Shown here piece by piece: positions 49,310 through 58,296 of a stretch of 64,000 nt of DNA (its first letter is position 1; each line of letters begins with the position of its first letter). Below the pieces are notes generated by a model that saw nothing but the letters and a program-made list of their open reading frames with translations, was not told the origin of the DNA and ran no database searches. The DNA comes from Gottfriedia endophytica. GTDB taxonomy: Bacteria; Bacillota; Bacilli; Bacillales; Bacillaceae_G. The stretch covers positions 31,415 to 95,414 of the forward strand of contig NZ_JAGIYQ010000001.1 in the NCBI RefSeq assembly GCF_017814275.1, read 5' to 3'. The translations under genes and the position numbers were made by a program.

Positions 49310-49759
49310 GTGGAGGCAAAAAGAATAACTGAAGAAAATGATTTAAAAAAAGCATTTCATATTAGAAAAGAAGTATTTGTTGAGGAACAAGGAGTACCAT
49401 TAGAAGATGAATTTGATGAATTTGACAATCTTAATGAACAATGTGAACACGTATTAGTTTATTACAATGAACAATCAGTCGGAACGGGACGAGTAAGATT
49501 TGTTGAAGACTTCGCCAAGTTAGAGAGAATTTGTATACTAAAGCCTTACCGTAAATTCGGCATTGGAAAAATAATTATTAAAGCTTTAGAAGAAATTGCA
49601 GAAAAAAAAGCAGCCACAAAGATTAAATTGCATGGTCAAACACACGCAGAGGGTTTTTATAAAAAACTGGGTTATCAACCTTCATCTAGTATATTTATGG
49701 AAGATGGAATTCCACATATTTTAATGGTAAAAGAATTATCCAATGAACAGGCAGAGTAA
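49310..49759 (+). CDS. GNAT N-acetyltransferase, YjcF/ElaA-like
   Basis: 149 residues. HIRKEVFVEEQGVPLEDEFDEFD is typical of the YjcF group, RICILKPYRKFGIGK the acetyl-CoA loop, and HAEGFYKKLGYQ the C-terminal motif. Target unknown. GTG 49310 lies nine bases after AGGAAGGG. It is transcribed divergently from marR-paiAB and its end overlaps the next gene by 17 bp. Confidence 0.8.
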   Translation: MEAKRITEENDLKKAFHIRKEVFVEEQGVPLEDEFDEFDNLNEQCEHVLVYYNEQSVGTGRVRFVEDFAKLERICILKPYRKFGIGKIIIKALEEIAEKKAATKIKLHGQTHAEGFYKKLGYQPSSSIFMEDGIPHILMVKELSNEQAE

Positions 49760-50402
49760 ACCGAAATATATTTTTTATGGATTAGGAATTTTAATACTAA
49801 CCCTTGGTATTTCTTTCACTATACAATCAGACCTTGGGACATCTCCTTTTGATGCCCTCTTAGTAGGGTTATCAATAAGAATTGGCCTTACCGTCGGAAG
49901 TTGGGAAATCATAATAGCCTTATTACTGATATTCATTAATTCGATTTTAAAAAGGCAAAAACCTGAATTTTTGGGTTTGCTGACATCCTTTATAACTGGT
50001 TTTGGTATTGATATGTGGCTTTTCTTACTACATAATGTGATAACCCCAGAACAGTGGTTCAGTAAAGCTGTTTGTTTTGCGATAGGCTTAATCATTATAG
50101 GGGTAGGATCTGCAATCTATTTACAAACGAATTTTGCACCCATTCCTGTTGACCATTTAATGCTAATAATTCGAGAATTAACTGGTATGAATCTATTCTT
50201 CTCTAAAACATTAATTTATCTTCTTTTTTTAATAATGGCTATCATATTCAATGGACCAGTAGGCATTGGTACAATCTTTACCGTTTGTTTTGGAGGTTCG
50301 ATTCTTAATTACTTTATGCCTTTGGTTGCAAAAGGACTAAAAACAAATACTGAGACCGATACAGCAACTACTAGTGAGATAAGCGAAACCCATTCTGTAT
50401 GA
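49743..50402 (+). CDS. YczE/YitT-family membrane protein
   Basis: 219 residues with five to six membrane helices. SFTIQSDLGTSPFDALLVGL near residue 25 is the YczE/YyaS hallmark. YczE-type proteins are linked to amino-acid or surfactin-related physiology in B. subtilis, but their activity is unproven. The 17-bp overlap with the GNAT gene implies coupled translation. The stop codon lies inside the terminator hairpin. Confidence 0.8.
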   Translation: MNRQSKPKYIFYGLGILILTLGISFTIQSDLGTSPFDALLVGLSIRIGLTVGSWEIIIALLLIFINSILKRQKPEFLGLLTSFITGFGIDMWLFLLHNVITPEQWFSKAVCFAIGLIIIGVGSAIYLQTNFAPIPVDHLMLIIRELTGMNLFFSKTLIYLLFLIMAIIFNGPVGIGTIFTVCFGGSILNYFMPLVAKGLKTNTETDTATTSEISETHSV

Positions 50403-50412
50403 ATGGGTTTTT
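50386..50412 (+). terminator. terminator overlapping the yczE-like stop codon
   Basis: AAACCCATTC pairs with GAATGGGTTT over a five-base loop (TGTAT), then TT. The loop contains the start of the TGA stop. Confidence 0.8.
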
Positions 50413-50533
50413 GGGTTAAAAAATTTATTATTCAACAATACTGCCAGTTAGCGTAATAAAAAAAGACGACGAAACAGACTATCAAACATTCTTTTCTTTC
50501 CTCTCCTAATCTTAATCTGTTTCGTAAATCAAA

Positions 50534-50568
50534 CAAGAAAAAAGGCGATGCCTTTTTTCAAGCATCGC
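50534..50568 (-). terminator. terminator after the VOC gene
   Basis: GCGATGC pairs with GCATCGC; CTTTTTT follows on the minus strand. An alternative stem AAAAAAGGC/GCCTTTTTT overlaps it. Confidence 0.7.
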
Positions 50569-50589
50569 ACTCGTAAATTTAATCTAAAT

Positions 50590-50967
50590 TCACTTTTTTT
50601 CCATTACTGCAAAATAATTATTTTCACTATCCGAAAAATTAAATACTCTACCTGAAGGCATATTTACAATTTCTCCGACTGTAACGTTTTTGTTTGATAA
50701 GTCACTATATAAATTATCAAAATCTTTTGAGAAGAACATTAAAGAAGGTGTTCCAAGATTTAATTCAGGTGACATTTTCGCAATAAATTCCTTATTATGG
50801 AGAATAATGCTTGTTTCAGCTTCTTTAGTTGGAGCAATTTCAATCCATCTCATATGACCATTGTCTTCCTCTGAAATTACACTAAACCCTACTTTTTCTG
50901 TCCAAAATTCTTTTGCCTCATCTTGGTTATTAACATACAACATGATTTGACCTACATTATTAATCAT
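50590..50967 (-). CDS. VOC (glyoxalase/bleomycin-resistance fold) family protein
   Basis: 125 residues with two beta-alpha-beta-beta-beta units: VGQIMLYVNNQDEAKEFWTEKVGF at the start and LMFFSKDFDNLYSDL ... FNFSDSENNYFAVMEK at the end. It has no complete glyoxalase I metal set that I can see. Function unknown; a small-molecule binding or detoxifying role is inferred. Single gene. Confidence 0.8.
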   Translation of the reverse strand: MINNVGQIMLYVNNQDEAKEFWTEKVGFSVISEEDNGHMRWIEIAPTKEAETSIILHNKEFIAKMSPELNLGTPSLMFFSKDFDNLYSDLSNKNVTVGEIVNMPSGRVFNFSDSENNYFAVMEKK

Positions 50968-51052
50968 TAATTTTTACACTCCTTTATAAAAATAATTACA
51001 ATATTTATTACTCTTAAATCTTTCTAAAACTGAAATCTAAATTACTGTAACT

Positions 51053-51568
51053 TTACTTCATTGACTCCAAAAGCTCGTTCAAACGGTCCCAAGTTTCAGT
51101 GATACCCTGAAGCATACCCATGTCCATGACGGTCTTAAGAGACTCCGCAGACACATATTCAGCACGGTTTATTAACTTAGTTTTTTCACCTAAATCGATG
51201 AATTCCATTGTGATATTGGTCGAGGGCATGGAGTCATTCATATTGCCTTCGCTATCCGAAAAGTAATCAGTGTAGACGATTTTCTCCGGTTCAATAATTT
51301 CCTTATAAACTCCTTTGCCCCAGGATTCCATACCAAAAAATTGACCCAGATTCTGATCGACGCACTTCATACAGTAGTGCCAAACGCCACCAGGACGGAA
51401 ATCAACTGTACAGACCGGTATTTCCCAGCCCTTTGGTCCCCACCAGCGTTTCAGATGCTCTGGATCTTTAAACATCTTGAATACAAGATCACGTGGCGCA
51501 TCGAAAATACGCTCTAGTACTAGTACCCGATCGTTCTCTACTCTCGATACAATTGAATTATTTGACAT
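51053..51568 (-). CDS. SRPBCC/AHSA1-family protein
   Basis: 171 residues. VLERIFDAPRDLVFKMFKDPEHLKRWWGPKGW is the AHSA1-type start; ETWDRLNELL the C-terminal helix. The START-like cavity binds hydrophobic ligands. It follows the ArsR gene by 30 bp, a common pairing in which the ArsR protein controls the SRPBCC gene. Base composition here is visibly more GC-rich than nearby genes, suggesting transfer. Confidence 0.82.
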   Translation of the reverse strand: MSNNSIVSRVENDRVLVLERIFDAPRDLVFKMFKDPEHLKRWWGPKGWEIPVCTVDFRPGGVWHYCMKCVDQNLGQFFGMESWGKGVYKEIIEPEKIVYTDYFSDSEGNMNDSMPSTNITMEFIDLGEKTKLINRAEYVSAESLKTVMDMGMLQGITETWDRLNELLESMK

Positions 51569-51598
51569 ATTAATTCCTCCTTGAAAAATGAAATGATT

Positions 51599-51943
51599 TC
51601 ATGATTTTTCTTTGTCCTGCAAATCCTTCAAATATTCATCTAGATTGTCAAATCTTTCTTGCATCACGCGCTGGAAGGAATGTATCCAAGAATCCAGTTC
51701 TTGGAACGGCTCGGGACGGAGCTTGTAAATGCGGCGATTAGCTTTCGCCTGCACTTCCACAATCCCGTTGTCGCTTAGCACTTTTAGATGCTTCGAAGTT
51801 TGAGGCTGCCTCAATCCCAGCTGTTCGGCGATTTCCCCAACAGTCAGAGGACCATTACGTAAGAGTTCGACGATATTCATACGATTTGGTTCGGACAGAG
51901 CACTTAGTGTAGTCATGTTCACTCCCGGAATCTTCCCTGACAT
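51599..51943 (-). CDS. ArsR-family repressor
   Basis: 114 residues. LSEPNRMNIVELLRNGPLTVGEIAEQLGLRQPQTSKHLKVLSDNG is a full ArsR winged helix. No metal-binding cysteines are present, so it is not a metal sensor of the classic type. ATG 51943 is behind GAGGTGA; the longer frame to 51982 is not supported. First gene of an ArsR-SRPBCC operon. Confidence 0.82.
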   Translation of the reverse strand: MSGKIPGVNMTTLSALSEPNRMNIVELLRNGPLTVGEIAEQLGLRQPQTSKHLKVLSDNGIVEVQAKANRRIYKLRPEPFQELDSWIHSFQRVMQERFDNLDEYLKDLQDKEKS

Positions 51944-52308
51944 GTTGCTCACCTCTTTAATGATGATCTCTGGTAAAATCACTTCTACATCATCACTAGT
52001 ATTATCATCCGGTTGATTTGATTATACGCAAAAAAGAATATTCCCGTCAAGGAATATTCAAAAGAATTTTTCGTATATATAATTAGAATCCGTTTACTAA
52101 TTCACCTTCACACCTACGCTTCAATAAAAGGACATAATACGCGCAGGAATTTCAAAGAAAGGATGTGAACAGTGGCATCAAGCAGTAATCATTCAAGAAT
52201 ATGTAGTCCAATTAGGTACTGAAAGAAGTACGTCGTGATCGAGAAACCAAATTGACGCTTGATCTTCATTGAAAAACGATTGATGTAAAACTAAGGAGGC
52301 TGAAATTA
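51944..52308. other. 365-bp divergent spacer
   Basis: Holds the promoters of the ArsR and DoxX-like genes. Around 52170-52240 one frame reads QWHQAVIIQEYVVQLGTERSTS and then stops, without a start, and may be a relic. Nothing else recognised. Confidence 0.4.
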
Positions 52309-52710
52309 ATGAAAAAAATTACGATTCCTTACTGGATTTTTACCGTGCTAGTGGTGGTATTTATGGGTGTAGGCGCAATTACCGATACCGTAAAAGCGCA
52401 TGATGCCGTTGAACTCTTCAAGCATTTGGGTTACCCCGAATATCTACTTCCTTTTCTCGGAATTGCCAAGATATTAGGGATAATAGCGATCCTTATCCCA
52501 GGCTTTCCTCGAATCAAGGAATGGGCATATGCCGGATTAGTCTTCGATTTGACGGGCGCTATGTATTCAAATATCGCTGTGGACGGCATTTCTGCCGGAT
52601 TAAGTTTCCTTATCGGCTATATTATCATCGTAGGATCCTATGTTTATTATCATAAAAGACAGAAATCTGGCTTGTTGAATCAAGTGAAGCAAGCAGAAAG
52701 AACACTTTAA
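52309..52710 (+). CDS. DoxX-like family protein
   Basis: 133 residues with four membrane helices. LFKHLGYPEYLLPFLGIAKILGIIAIL and EWAYAGLVFDLTGAMYS are typical of the DoxX-like subfamily. It is divergent from the ArsR-SRPBCC pair and shares its higher GC, so the three probably arrived together. ATG 52309 follows AAGGAGG. Confidence 0.8.
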   Translation: MKKITIPYWIFTVLVVVFMGVGAITDTVKAHDAVELFKHLGYPEYLLPFLGIAKILGIIAILIPGFPRIKEWAYAGLVFDLTGAMYSNIAVDGISAGLSFLIGYIIIVGSYVYYHKRQKSGLLNQVKQAERTL

Positions 52711-52796
52711 GCATTTAAAAACAATAAATATTCCAGGAAGTATAAACATGTCCAAACCCATCGAATTAGTAATTATACCTACATTTAATTCTTTAG
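52711..52796. other. short spacer before the DoxX-like terminator
   Basis: No gene seen; ends in the terminator at 52797. Confidence 0.3.
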
Positions 52797-52832
52797 AAAA
52801 CCGGATTCCATTGTATTGGATCCGGTTTTTTC
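52797..52832 (+). terminator. terminator after the DoxX-like gene
   Basis: AAAACCGGAT pairs with ATCCGGTTTT, extended by TCCA/TGGA, then TTTT. Confidence 0.85.
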
Positions 52833-52959
52833 ATTACTTGGTAGGTGGTTTCAGTTCCACAAGTGATACTTCTTTAATCAACTCTTGATTTAAGTCAATG
52901 AACAATCAAAGTCTCCCCTCTAAAATAAGGATAAAGAATTTAATACAGGGGGTTAATTT

Positions 52960-53673
52960 ATGACTATTTCAAAAGAATCGTATCAGCGAAAAGCCGCTCT
53001 TTTTGGTGGCACATTCATTATTATCATGGCACTTGTTTCATTTTTTTCATACGGCTTTGTCCATGGAAATCTTGTTGTACAAAATGATGCCATCGCCACC
53101 TTTAACAATTTGATGTCTTCAAAAAATCTGTTCAAAGCTGAAATCTTTGGTTGGCTCATCATCCTGATTAGTGACATTTTGGTAGCCTGGGCATTTTATA
53201 TCTTCTTGAAACCAATAAATAATGGCCTTTCTTTGCTCGGAGCATTCCTTCGTCTTACTTATGCGAGTATTTTAGGAGTTGCGATTCTAAATTTACTATT
53301 TGTATTGCTTCTCACAAAAAATACTGACTATTTATCATTACTTAAAATGGCACAAATAAAAGCACAAATGATGCTGTTTTTGGGAGCGTTTGATTCAATT
53401 TGGTCTATCGGTTTAATTGTTTTTGGTGGGCATTTAATAATTGTAGGCTATTTAGCTTTCAAATCAGACAGCATCCCAAAATTCATTAGCATCTTATTAT
53501 TGATTGCTTCAGTTGGCTATATTGTCATTAACTTATTTAAAACATTTCTTCCACAATTTGATGGAGTAATCTTTATCCTAAATATAGTTTTTAGTATACC
53601 AATGATTGCAGGAGAACTATGCTTTGGTATATGGTTGCTCCTCAAAGGAGGTAAAGTGCGTACATTTGAATGA
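52960..53673 (+). CDS. DUF4386 family membrane protein
   Basis: 237 residues with six membrane helices; RKAALFGGTFIIIMAL, WLIILISDILVAWAFY and GLIVFGGHLIIVGYLAFKS are DUF4386 marks. No function is known for the family. ATG 52960 follows AGGGGG. It converges on the Crp/Fnr gene with ten bases between stops. Confidence 0.78.
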   Translation: MTISKESYQRKAALFGGTFIIIMALVSFFSYGFVHGNLVVQNDAIATFNNLMSSKNLFKAEIFGWLIILISDILVAWAFYIFLKPINNGLSLLGAFLRLTYASILGVAILNLLFVLLLTKNTDYLSLLKMAQIKAQMMLFLGAFDSIWSIGLIVFGGHLIIVGYLAFKSDSIPKFISILLLIASVGYIVINLFKTFLPQFDGVIFILNIVFSIPMIAGELCFGIWLLLKGGKVRTFE

Positions 53674-53683
53674 GCACTTTCTA

Positions 53684-54262
53684 TCAATCTATTTCAATTC
53701 GCTTTTTGATTCTGCTTAATGACTCTGGAGTAATACCAAGATAACTCGCTAATTGATGTTGGGGTACACGATTAACTAGATTAGGTCGTTTCTGTAATAG
53801 TGCTTTGTAACGATCTTCAGGTGTTGATGCAATAAATTCAGCCAATTCATCTTGTACTGCACCAAGCTTTTCTTCGACCATCTTATGTGTCATTGATTCC
53901 AATTGCGTATATTTAGTAAACATTTCATTATTCGTAGCAAGGTCACCAACAACCAAAATACAGTCTTCTGTACAAGTAAAGGAATAAGCAGAAGACTTGT
54001 CTTTTTTATGATGATTGAAAATAGATATAGATTGTTCTTCTGTGTAGAAATTAGACGTAAACTCTCTTCCCATTTCATCAATAGAATACTGTCTAACACA
54101 GCCTTTCAATATGAAATAACATTTAGTAGGAACCTCTCCTTGTCTAAGGAGTAAGGTTCCTTTTTTATATTCTTGAACAAGTATATCTTTAAGGATTGAC
54201 TTTTTTTCTTCTTCATTAAGTGTCGTAAATCTAGTTAAATACTTTAATAATATCTCTTTCAT
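53684..54262 (-). CDS. Crp/Fnr-family regulator
   Basis: 192 residues. A cyclic-nucleotide-binding-like barrel (KGTLLLRQGEVPTKCYFILKGCVRQY) is followed by a helix-turn-helix (HQLASYLGITPESLSRIKKR). It lacks the Fnr-type N-terminal cysteine cluster. Ligand and targets unknown; such short Bacteroidetes-like Crp proteins often control a neighbouring membrane protein. Confidence 0.8.
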   Translation of the reverse strand: MKEILLKYLTRFTTLNEEEKKSILKDILVQEYKKGTLLLRQGEVPTKCYFILKGCVRQYSIDEMGREFTSNFYTEEQSISIFNHHKKDKSSAYSFTCTEDCILVVGDLATNNEMFTKYTQLESMTHKMVEEKLGAVQDELAEFIASTPEDRYKALLQKRPNLVNRVPQHQLASYLGITPESLSRIKKRIEID

Positions 54263-54352
54263 TATGCCATCCTCACAACTCTTTTGATTAGATCATTTTG
54301 GTTTCTATCATATAGTGGACTTTCAAAATTTGTTGCTAATGTTTCTTAAATT

Positions 54353-54395
54353 AAAAAAAGTCCTTTTCCATCATTATACAAAAAGGAAAAGAACT
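54353..54395 (-). terminator. terminator of germination operon 2
   Basis: AGTCCTTTTCC pairs with GGAAAAGAACT (one mismatch); seven T follow on the minus strand. Confidence 0.75.
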
Positions 54396-54451
54396 CTTAA
54401 TAATAAAATTTCGAATTTAAATAAAACATCATTTTGATATTAGTAATTAGA

Positions 54452-55573
54452 TTAATTTATAATCCCTTTCTTCGCAATTTCCACCTGAATCTTAGGAACA
54501 AAATGCACTTTTTGATAATTATGTTCCCAGTCTTTCTTCTGTTTCTTCCAAACATCTGGATGGAACGCTATAAGTTGTCTACCGATACCAAGGCCATCAC
54601 AACGAGCTTTTTGCATTTTTTTAAGCGTTTTATTAACCAAATTAGTCATCTCTTTCGTTAGAGTTTTGTTTAATCGGTTAACCACTTTTTTTTCATTTAA
54701 GTAATCCCTAGGATATTCAAGGACACTCACTTTCAATTTCAGTTCAAGCCTAACCTTTATTTGATCGTTCTTTTGAATCAACACTTTCATCTTTGACTTT
54801 GATTTCTCTATATTAAAAGTTAAATAATTATATACACCATTATTCCCTTGCTGTTTATTTATTTTTTGCGTAATGATTGCGGTTTTCCCCATCTTACCCT
54901 TTAATAGAGAAAACATGGTTGATTCATTCGTACTCAGCGTTCCTGTAAATTCATGATTGTGAAACATTGCAGCACGAGAAACGTCTACACGGCTCCCATT
55001 TTTCATAAGGTATGGAACAACAAAATCCTCTCCAGGGTCCTTCATCACTGGGAAAATTGATTCAATGGTAACCTTTGGAACGGTGGTAGTTTCTTCTTTG
55101 CTCTTGATTAGTTCATCAATTTCTTCTTCTATCAAGACATTCCCAACTTTTTTAAGAGACAGCAAGTCAGCTGCCTTTCCTTCCACCACAGCAATTTTAG
55201 CGTTTAAAGCACTTTTAGGATCTCGATAAAAAAAATCGAGGAGCTGATAAATATCTTGTTTTGCCATCTCTTCTCCAATGAGAACAATCCGATTTCTATA
55301 AGTAGAAAGTAGCCTCGATATCTTCTCATCTGCCTTATTGCGACTTTCCTCTGGCGTGTTGCTAACAGTGTTAATAATATCGTTTTTTGGGCCCGACTGC
55401 TCGCTATCGGGAGCATCCCTTATAACAAAGGTGGAAAGCAGTTTTCCGTTCTCTTCAAGATCAAATCCTTCCCCATAAACTAAACGAGCATTCCTTAAAA
55501 GATCTTGATCCCAGCACCCACTCATCAAAATGGATACAATAATAATTGTGCTCGATAAGCATAGCTTTTTCAT
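54452..55573 (-). CDS. Ger(x)C germinant receptor lipoprotein, operon 2
   Basis: 373 residues. A lipoprotein signal ends at MSGC (Cys20), followed by WDQDLLRNARLVYGEGFDL, a divergent form of the Ger(x)C start. DVWKKQKKDWEHNYQ near the end is the Trp-rich family motif. Last gene of an A-B-C operon; its ATG follows the B stop with no gap. Confidence 0.85.
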   Translation of the reverse strand: MKKLCLSSTIIIVSILMSGCWDQDLLRNARLVYGEGFDLEENGKLLSTFVIRDAPDSEQSGPKNDIINTVSNTPEESRNKADEKISRLLSTYRNRIVLIGEEMAKQDIYQLLDFFYRDPKSALNAKIAVVEGKAADLLSLKKVGNVLIEEEIDELIKSKEETTTVPKVTIESIFPVMKDPGEDFVVPYLMKNGSRVDVSRAAMFHNHEFTGTLSTNESTMFSLLKGKMGKTAIITQKINKQQGNNGVYNYLTFNIEKSKSKMKVLIQKNDQIKVRLELKLKVSVLEYPRDYLNEKKVVNRLNKTLTKEMTNLVNKTLKKMQKARCDGLGIGRQLIAFHPDVWKKQKKDWEHNYQKVHFVPKIQVEIAKKGIIN

Positions 55574-56668
55574 CTAGCTTATCCCCTCCTTTTTATTAAA
55601 AAGATAAGAGAAGATGAGCAGGATCAACGGAAGCCCAATCACAAACGTATAATGAAAAATCCTAATCATTCGATCGAATAAATCAGTGATTGAAGGATTT
55701 TGAGCAATCATAGCCAAAATAAACACGATCAAAGCTGCATAAGGGGCTGCTTTTTTATGTTCACCCCGGTGAAACAGTCGACCCAAACCTGATGTTGCCA
55801 TGTATAACCAAGAGACAATGGCAGTACTAACAATAAAGATCCAAATCGATAAAAAGATTAAATCGATCCGCTGAATAATCTGGAAAGAAAAACCTTTCAG
55901 CATATAAATAAGAGGCTCCGAAACGGATGGCATAACCCCTGGACTGAAAATAATTAAGCTAGTAAACACCTCAAAAGTATAAAATAATGTAATCAACATA
56001 CTCCCTAAAGAAGCTGCTTTTAATTTCCCTGCATTATTCCCTTCAACATATGGATAAATCACTAATAATACTTCATAACCAATTAATGGAAACAATGCAT
56101 CATTAGCAGCTTTAATAATTTTTACCCAACCAGCCTCCATTATAGGAAATACATAAGTATAATTTGCATTAGCATAGCCGAATAAAGATAATATCACCAT
56201 TACAATGATTGTTAAAGAAGATATAACAAATAGTCTAGCTATTACTCGAACGTTTTCTTTAACCAAATATACACAAGTAAGAAGAGTTAAAAGTAATAAT
56301 GCCCATCTTGGTGTTGCTTGTAGTACCCACTTTCCAGCTACATCAGCAAATGCAGATAATACCGTTCCTGCAGAGAACAAAAAATAGCCAATATAAGCAA
56401 AACCAATCAGATTTCCTAGAAATTTCCCGGTGATTTTCGGTAAAAAACTATAGATTGAATCAGAAGGAAATCGTCGACACAAAGCCCAAAGAATTAAAAT
56501 AATCACTTGTACGACCAAACCTGCGATTATGCTTGAAATCCACCCTGCTCCCTTAGCCGTTGCTTGTAGTTTATTGGGAAGGGATAAAATCCCAACTCCT
56601 ACTTGAGACTGTATAACAAAAAACATAAGCTGCCCCTGAGAAATTCTACTCTTTTCTGGAATCGTCAT
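55574..56668 (-). CDS. germinant receptor B subunit, operon 2
   Basis: 364 residues with about ten membrane helices. KSRISQGQLMFFVIQSQVGVGILSLP is the GerAB-type start. It is closer to the YndE/GerKB-like branch than to the B subunits of operon 1. It overlaps the A gene by 23 bp. ATG 56668 follows GGGGGTGG. Confidence 0.87.
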   Translation of the reverse strand: MTIPEKSRISQGQLMFFVIQSQVGVGILSLPNKLQATAKGAGWISSIIAGLVVQVIILILWALCRRFPSDSIYSFLPKITGKFLGNLIGFAYIGYFLFSAGTVLSAFADVAGKWVLQATPRWALLLLTLLTCVYLVKENVRVIARLFVISSLTIIVMVILSLFGYANANYTYVFPIMEAGWVKIIKAANDALFPLIGYEVLLVIYPYVEGNNAGKLKAASLGSMLITLFYTFEVFTSLIIFSPGVMPSVSEPLIYMLKGFSFQIIQRIDLIFLSIWIFIVSTAIVSWLYMATSGLGRLFHRGEHKKAAPYAALIVFILAMIAQNPSITDLFDRMIRIFHYTFVIGLPLILLIFSYLFNKKEGIS

Positions 56669-58172
56669 GTTTCCACCCCCTTGAAAATCTTTCTTGTTCT
56701 AACTTTTTTGAATGAGGATCATGGGGACGTTGATTCAAGCTCCAGATTGGAAATCGTAATAATGTATCCTTCAAATCTTTGATTCTAAGAGGCATCAGCG
56801 GTGCAAAGTAAGGTGTTCCAAAACTCTCTAACTTACATAAATGGATTAAAATAAAAAGTATCCCAAATGTGATCCCAAACAAACCAAACAAAGAGGCTAA
56901 GACCATGAGCGGGAAACCAAGAAGACGAGTTGCGGTACTAATTTCATTAGATGGAGCCACAAAGGATGCAATAGCGGTTAAAGCGACCACGATCACCATA
57001 GGATATGAGATCAATCCAGCTCGCACAACCGATTCTCCAATGACCAATCCGCCAACAATACTAACAGTTTGACCTACTCGGCTTGGTAAACGAATCCCTG
57101 CTTCACGTAGCACCTCTAAGGTAACCTGCATAATCACAGCTTCCATAATAGGTGGAAAAGGAACTTTGTCAATCGTACTTTTTACAGTATAAATCAAATT
57201 TGAAGGAAGAATTTCAGGATGAAAGGCAACAACAGCAATATACAAAGCAGGTACTAGAGTTGCAATAATAAAGCTCACCAAGCGAAGCAATCGAATGAAC
57301 GATCCAACAATCCATCTGCCGTGATAATCATCCGGGCTTTGAAAAAAGGCAAAGAAAGTCACCGGTAAGATTAACGCAGATGCGTCTCCATCAGACAAAA
57401 TAATGACTCGGCCTTCCATAAGATGTGCAACCGACCGGTCTGGTCTTTCCGTTAATAAGATTTGAGGAAACAGCGAAAATGTGTTGTCCTCAATCATTTC
57501 AGCAATAAAACCTGGTGAGATTGTAGTATCCATCCTAATGGAATTTATTCTTTGATCCACTTCTTTAATCAGTTCTGCATTTGCCAAATCCTGCATATAG
57601 AGAAGCGCCACTTTTGTTTTGGTTACTTCTCCAACCTGATAATAACGAACGACCAGGCTAGGATTTTCAATTCGCTTACGAACTAGATATAAATTCGTTG
57701 TAAGATGTTCTATAAAACCATCATGCGCGCCGCGAATAACCCCCTCATTCACCGGCTCTGAGATCGCTCTTGTATATTCTGCTCCGACACCGACAAAAAA
57801 GGCTTCTGCTATACCTTCAAATAACAATACGCAATTTGCTTGAACAATGAATTGAGGTAAACGACTGAGATCCGTTGTTTTCGCAATCTCTACACAAGCA
57901 ATGATTTCTTCCAATGCTCCTTCTTTACTTTCTTCTAAAGGTTGAATAATTTCATTTTGAATTTTCTCTTGATCACATAGTGATTCCAAAAAGACGATGA
58001 GCCCATCCTTTTGATTAAACTTAATACTCCGCCATTTTAAATCACTTGAATAAAACAGTAGATTTTGAATGTATTCCTTATTTTTCTCCAAGGATGAAAA
58101 TACTTTCATAGGAGGATTTTTTCCTGTCCGTTTGTTCGAAAACAATTTATTAAATAAATCCATCAGTGTCAT
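56646..58172 (-). CDS. germinant receptor A subunit, operon 2
   Basis: 508 residues. GAHDGFIEHLTTNLYLVRKRI and REAGIRLPSRVGQTVSIVGGLVIGESVV are GerA-family marks, the latter at the membrane domain. First gene of operon 2. ATG 58172 touches its AGGTGA site; ATG 58163, nine bases on, is better spaced and may be the true start. I did not find a convincing sigma-G promoter. Confidence 0.88.
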   Translation of the reverse strand: MTLMDLFNKLFSNKRTGKNPPMKVFSSLEKNKEYIQNLLFYSSDLKWRSIKFNQKDGLIVFLESLCDQEKIQNEIIQPLEESKEGALEEIIACVEIAKTTDLSRLPQFIVQANCVLLFEGIAEAFFVGVGAEYTRAISEPVNEGVIRGAHDGFIEHLTTNLYLVRKRIENPSLVVRYYQVGEVTKTKVALLYMQDLANAELIKEVDQRINSIRMDTTISPGFIAEMIEDNTFSLFPQILLTERPDRSVAHLMEGRVIILSDGDASALILPVTFFAFFQSPDDYHGRWIVGSFIRLLRLVSFIIATLVPALYIAVVAFHPEILPSNLIYTVKSTIDKVPFPPIMEAVIMQVTLEVLREAGIRLPSRVGQTVSIVGGLVIGESVVRAGLISYPMVIVVALTAIASFVAPSNEISTATRLLGFPLMVLASLFGLFGITFGILFILIHLCKLESFGTPYFAPLMPLRIKDLKDTLLRFPIWSLNQRPHDPHSKKLEQERFSRGWKHDDSRKE

Positions 58173-58244
58173 TCACCTAAGTTCAATTCAATTTTTATTA
58201 ATTTTTCCATTAAATTGAACATTATTCCAACAATCATGGCCATA

Positions 58245-58289
58245 GTAAAAAAGAGACTATAGCAAAAAATTACTTTCGCTACAGTCTCT
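58245..58289 (-). terminator. terminator of the transglutaminase-discoidin gene
   Basis: AGAGACTATAGC pairs with GCTACAGTCTCT (one G-T-type mismatch); TTTTTT follows on the minus strand. Confidence 0.85.
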
Positions 58290-58296
58290 ATGAATT

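Noticed and set aside
53890..54154. Open frames on both strands within the Crp/Fnr gene
   Set aside because: They are shadows of the conserved regulator and lack ribosome sites.
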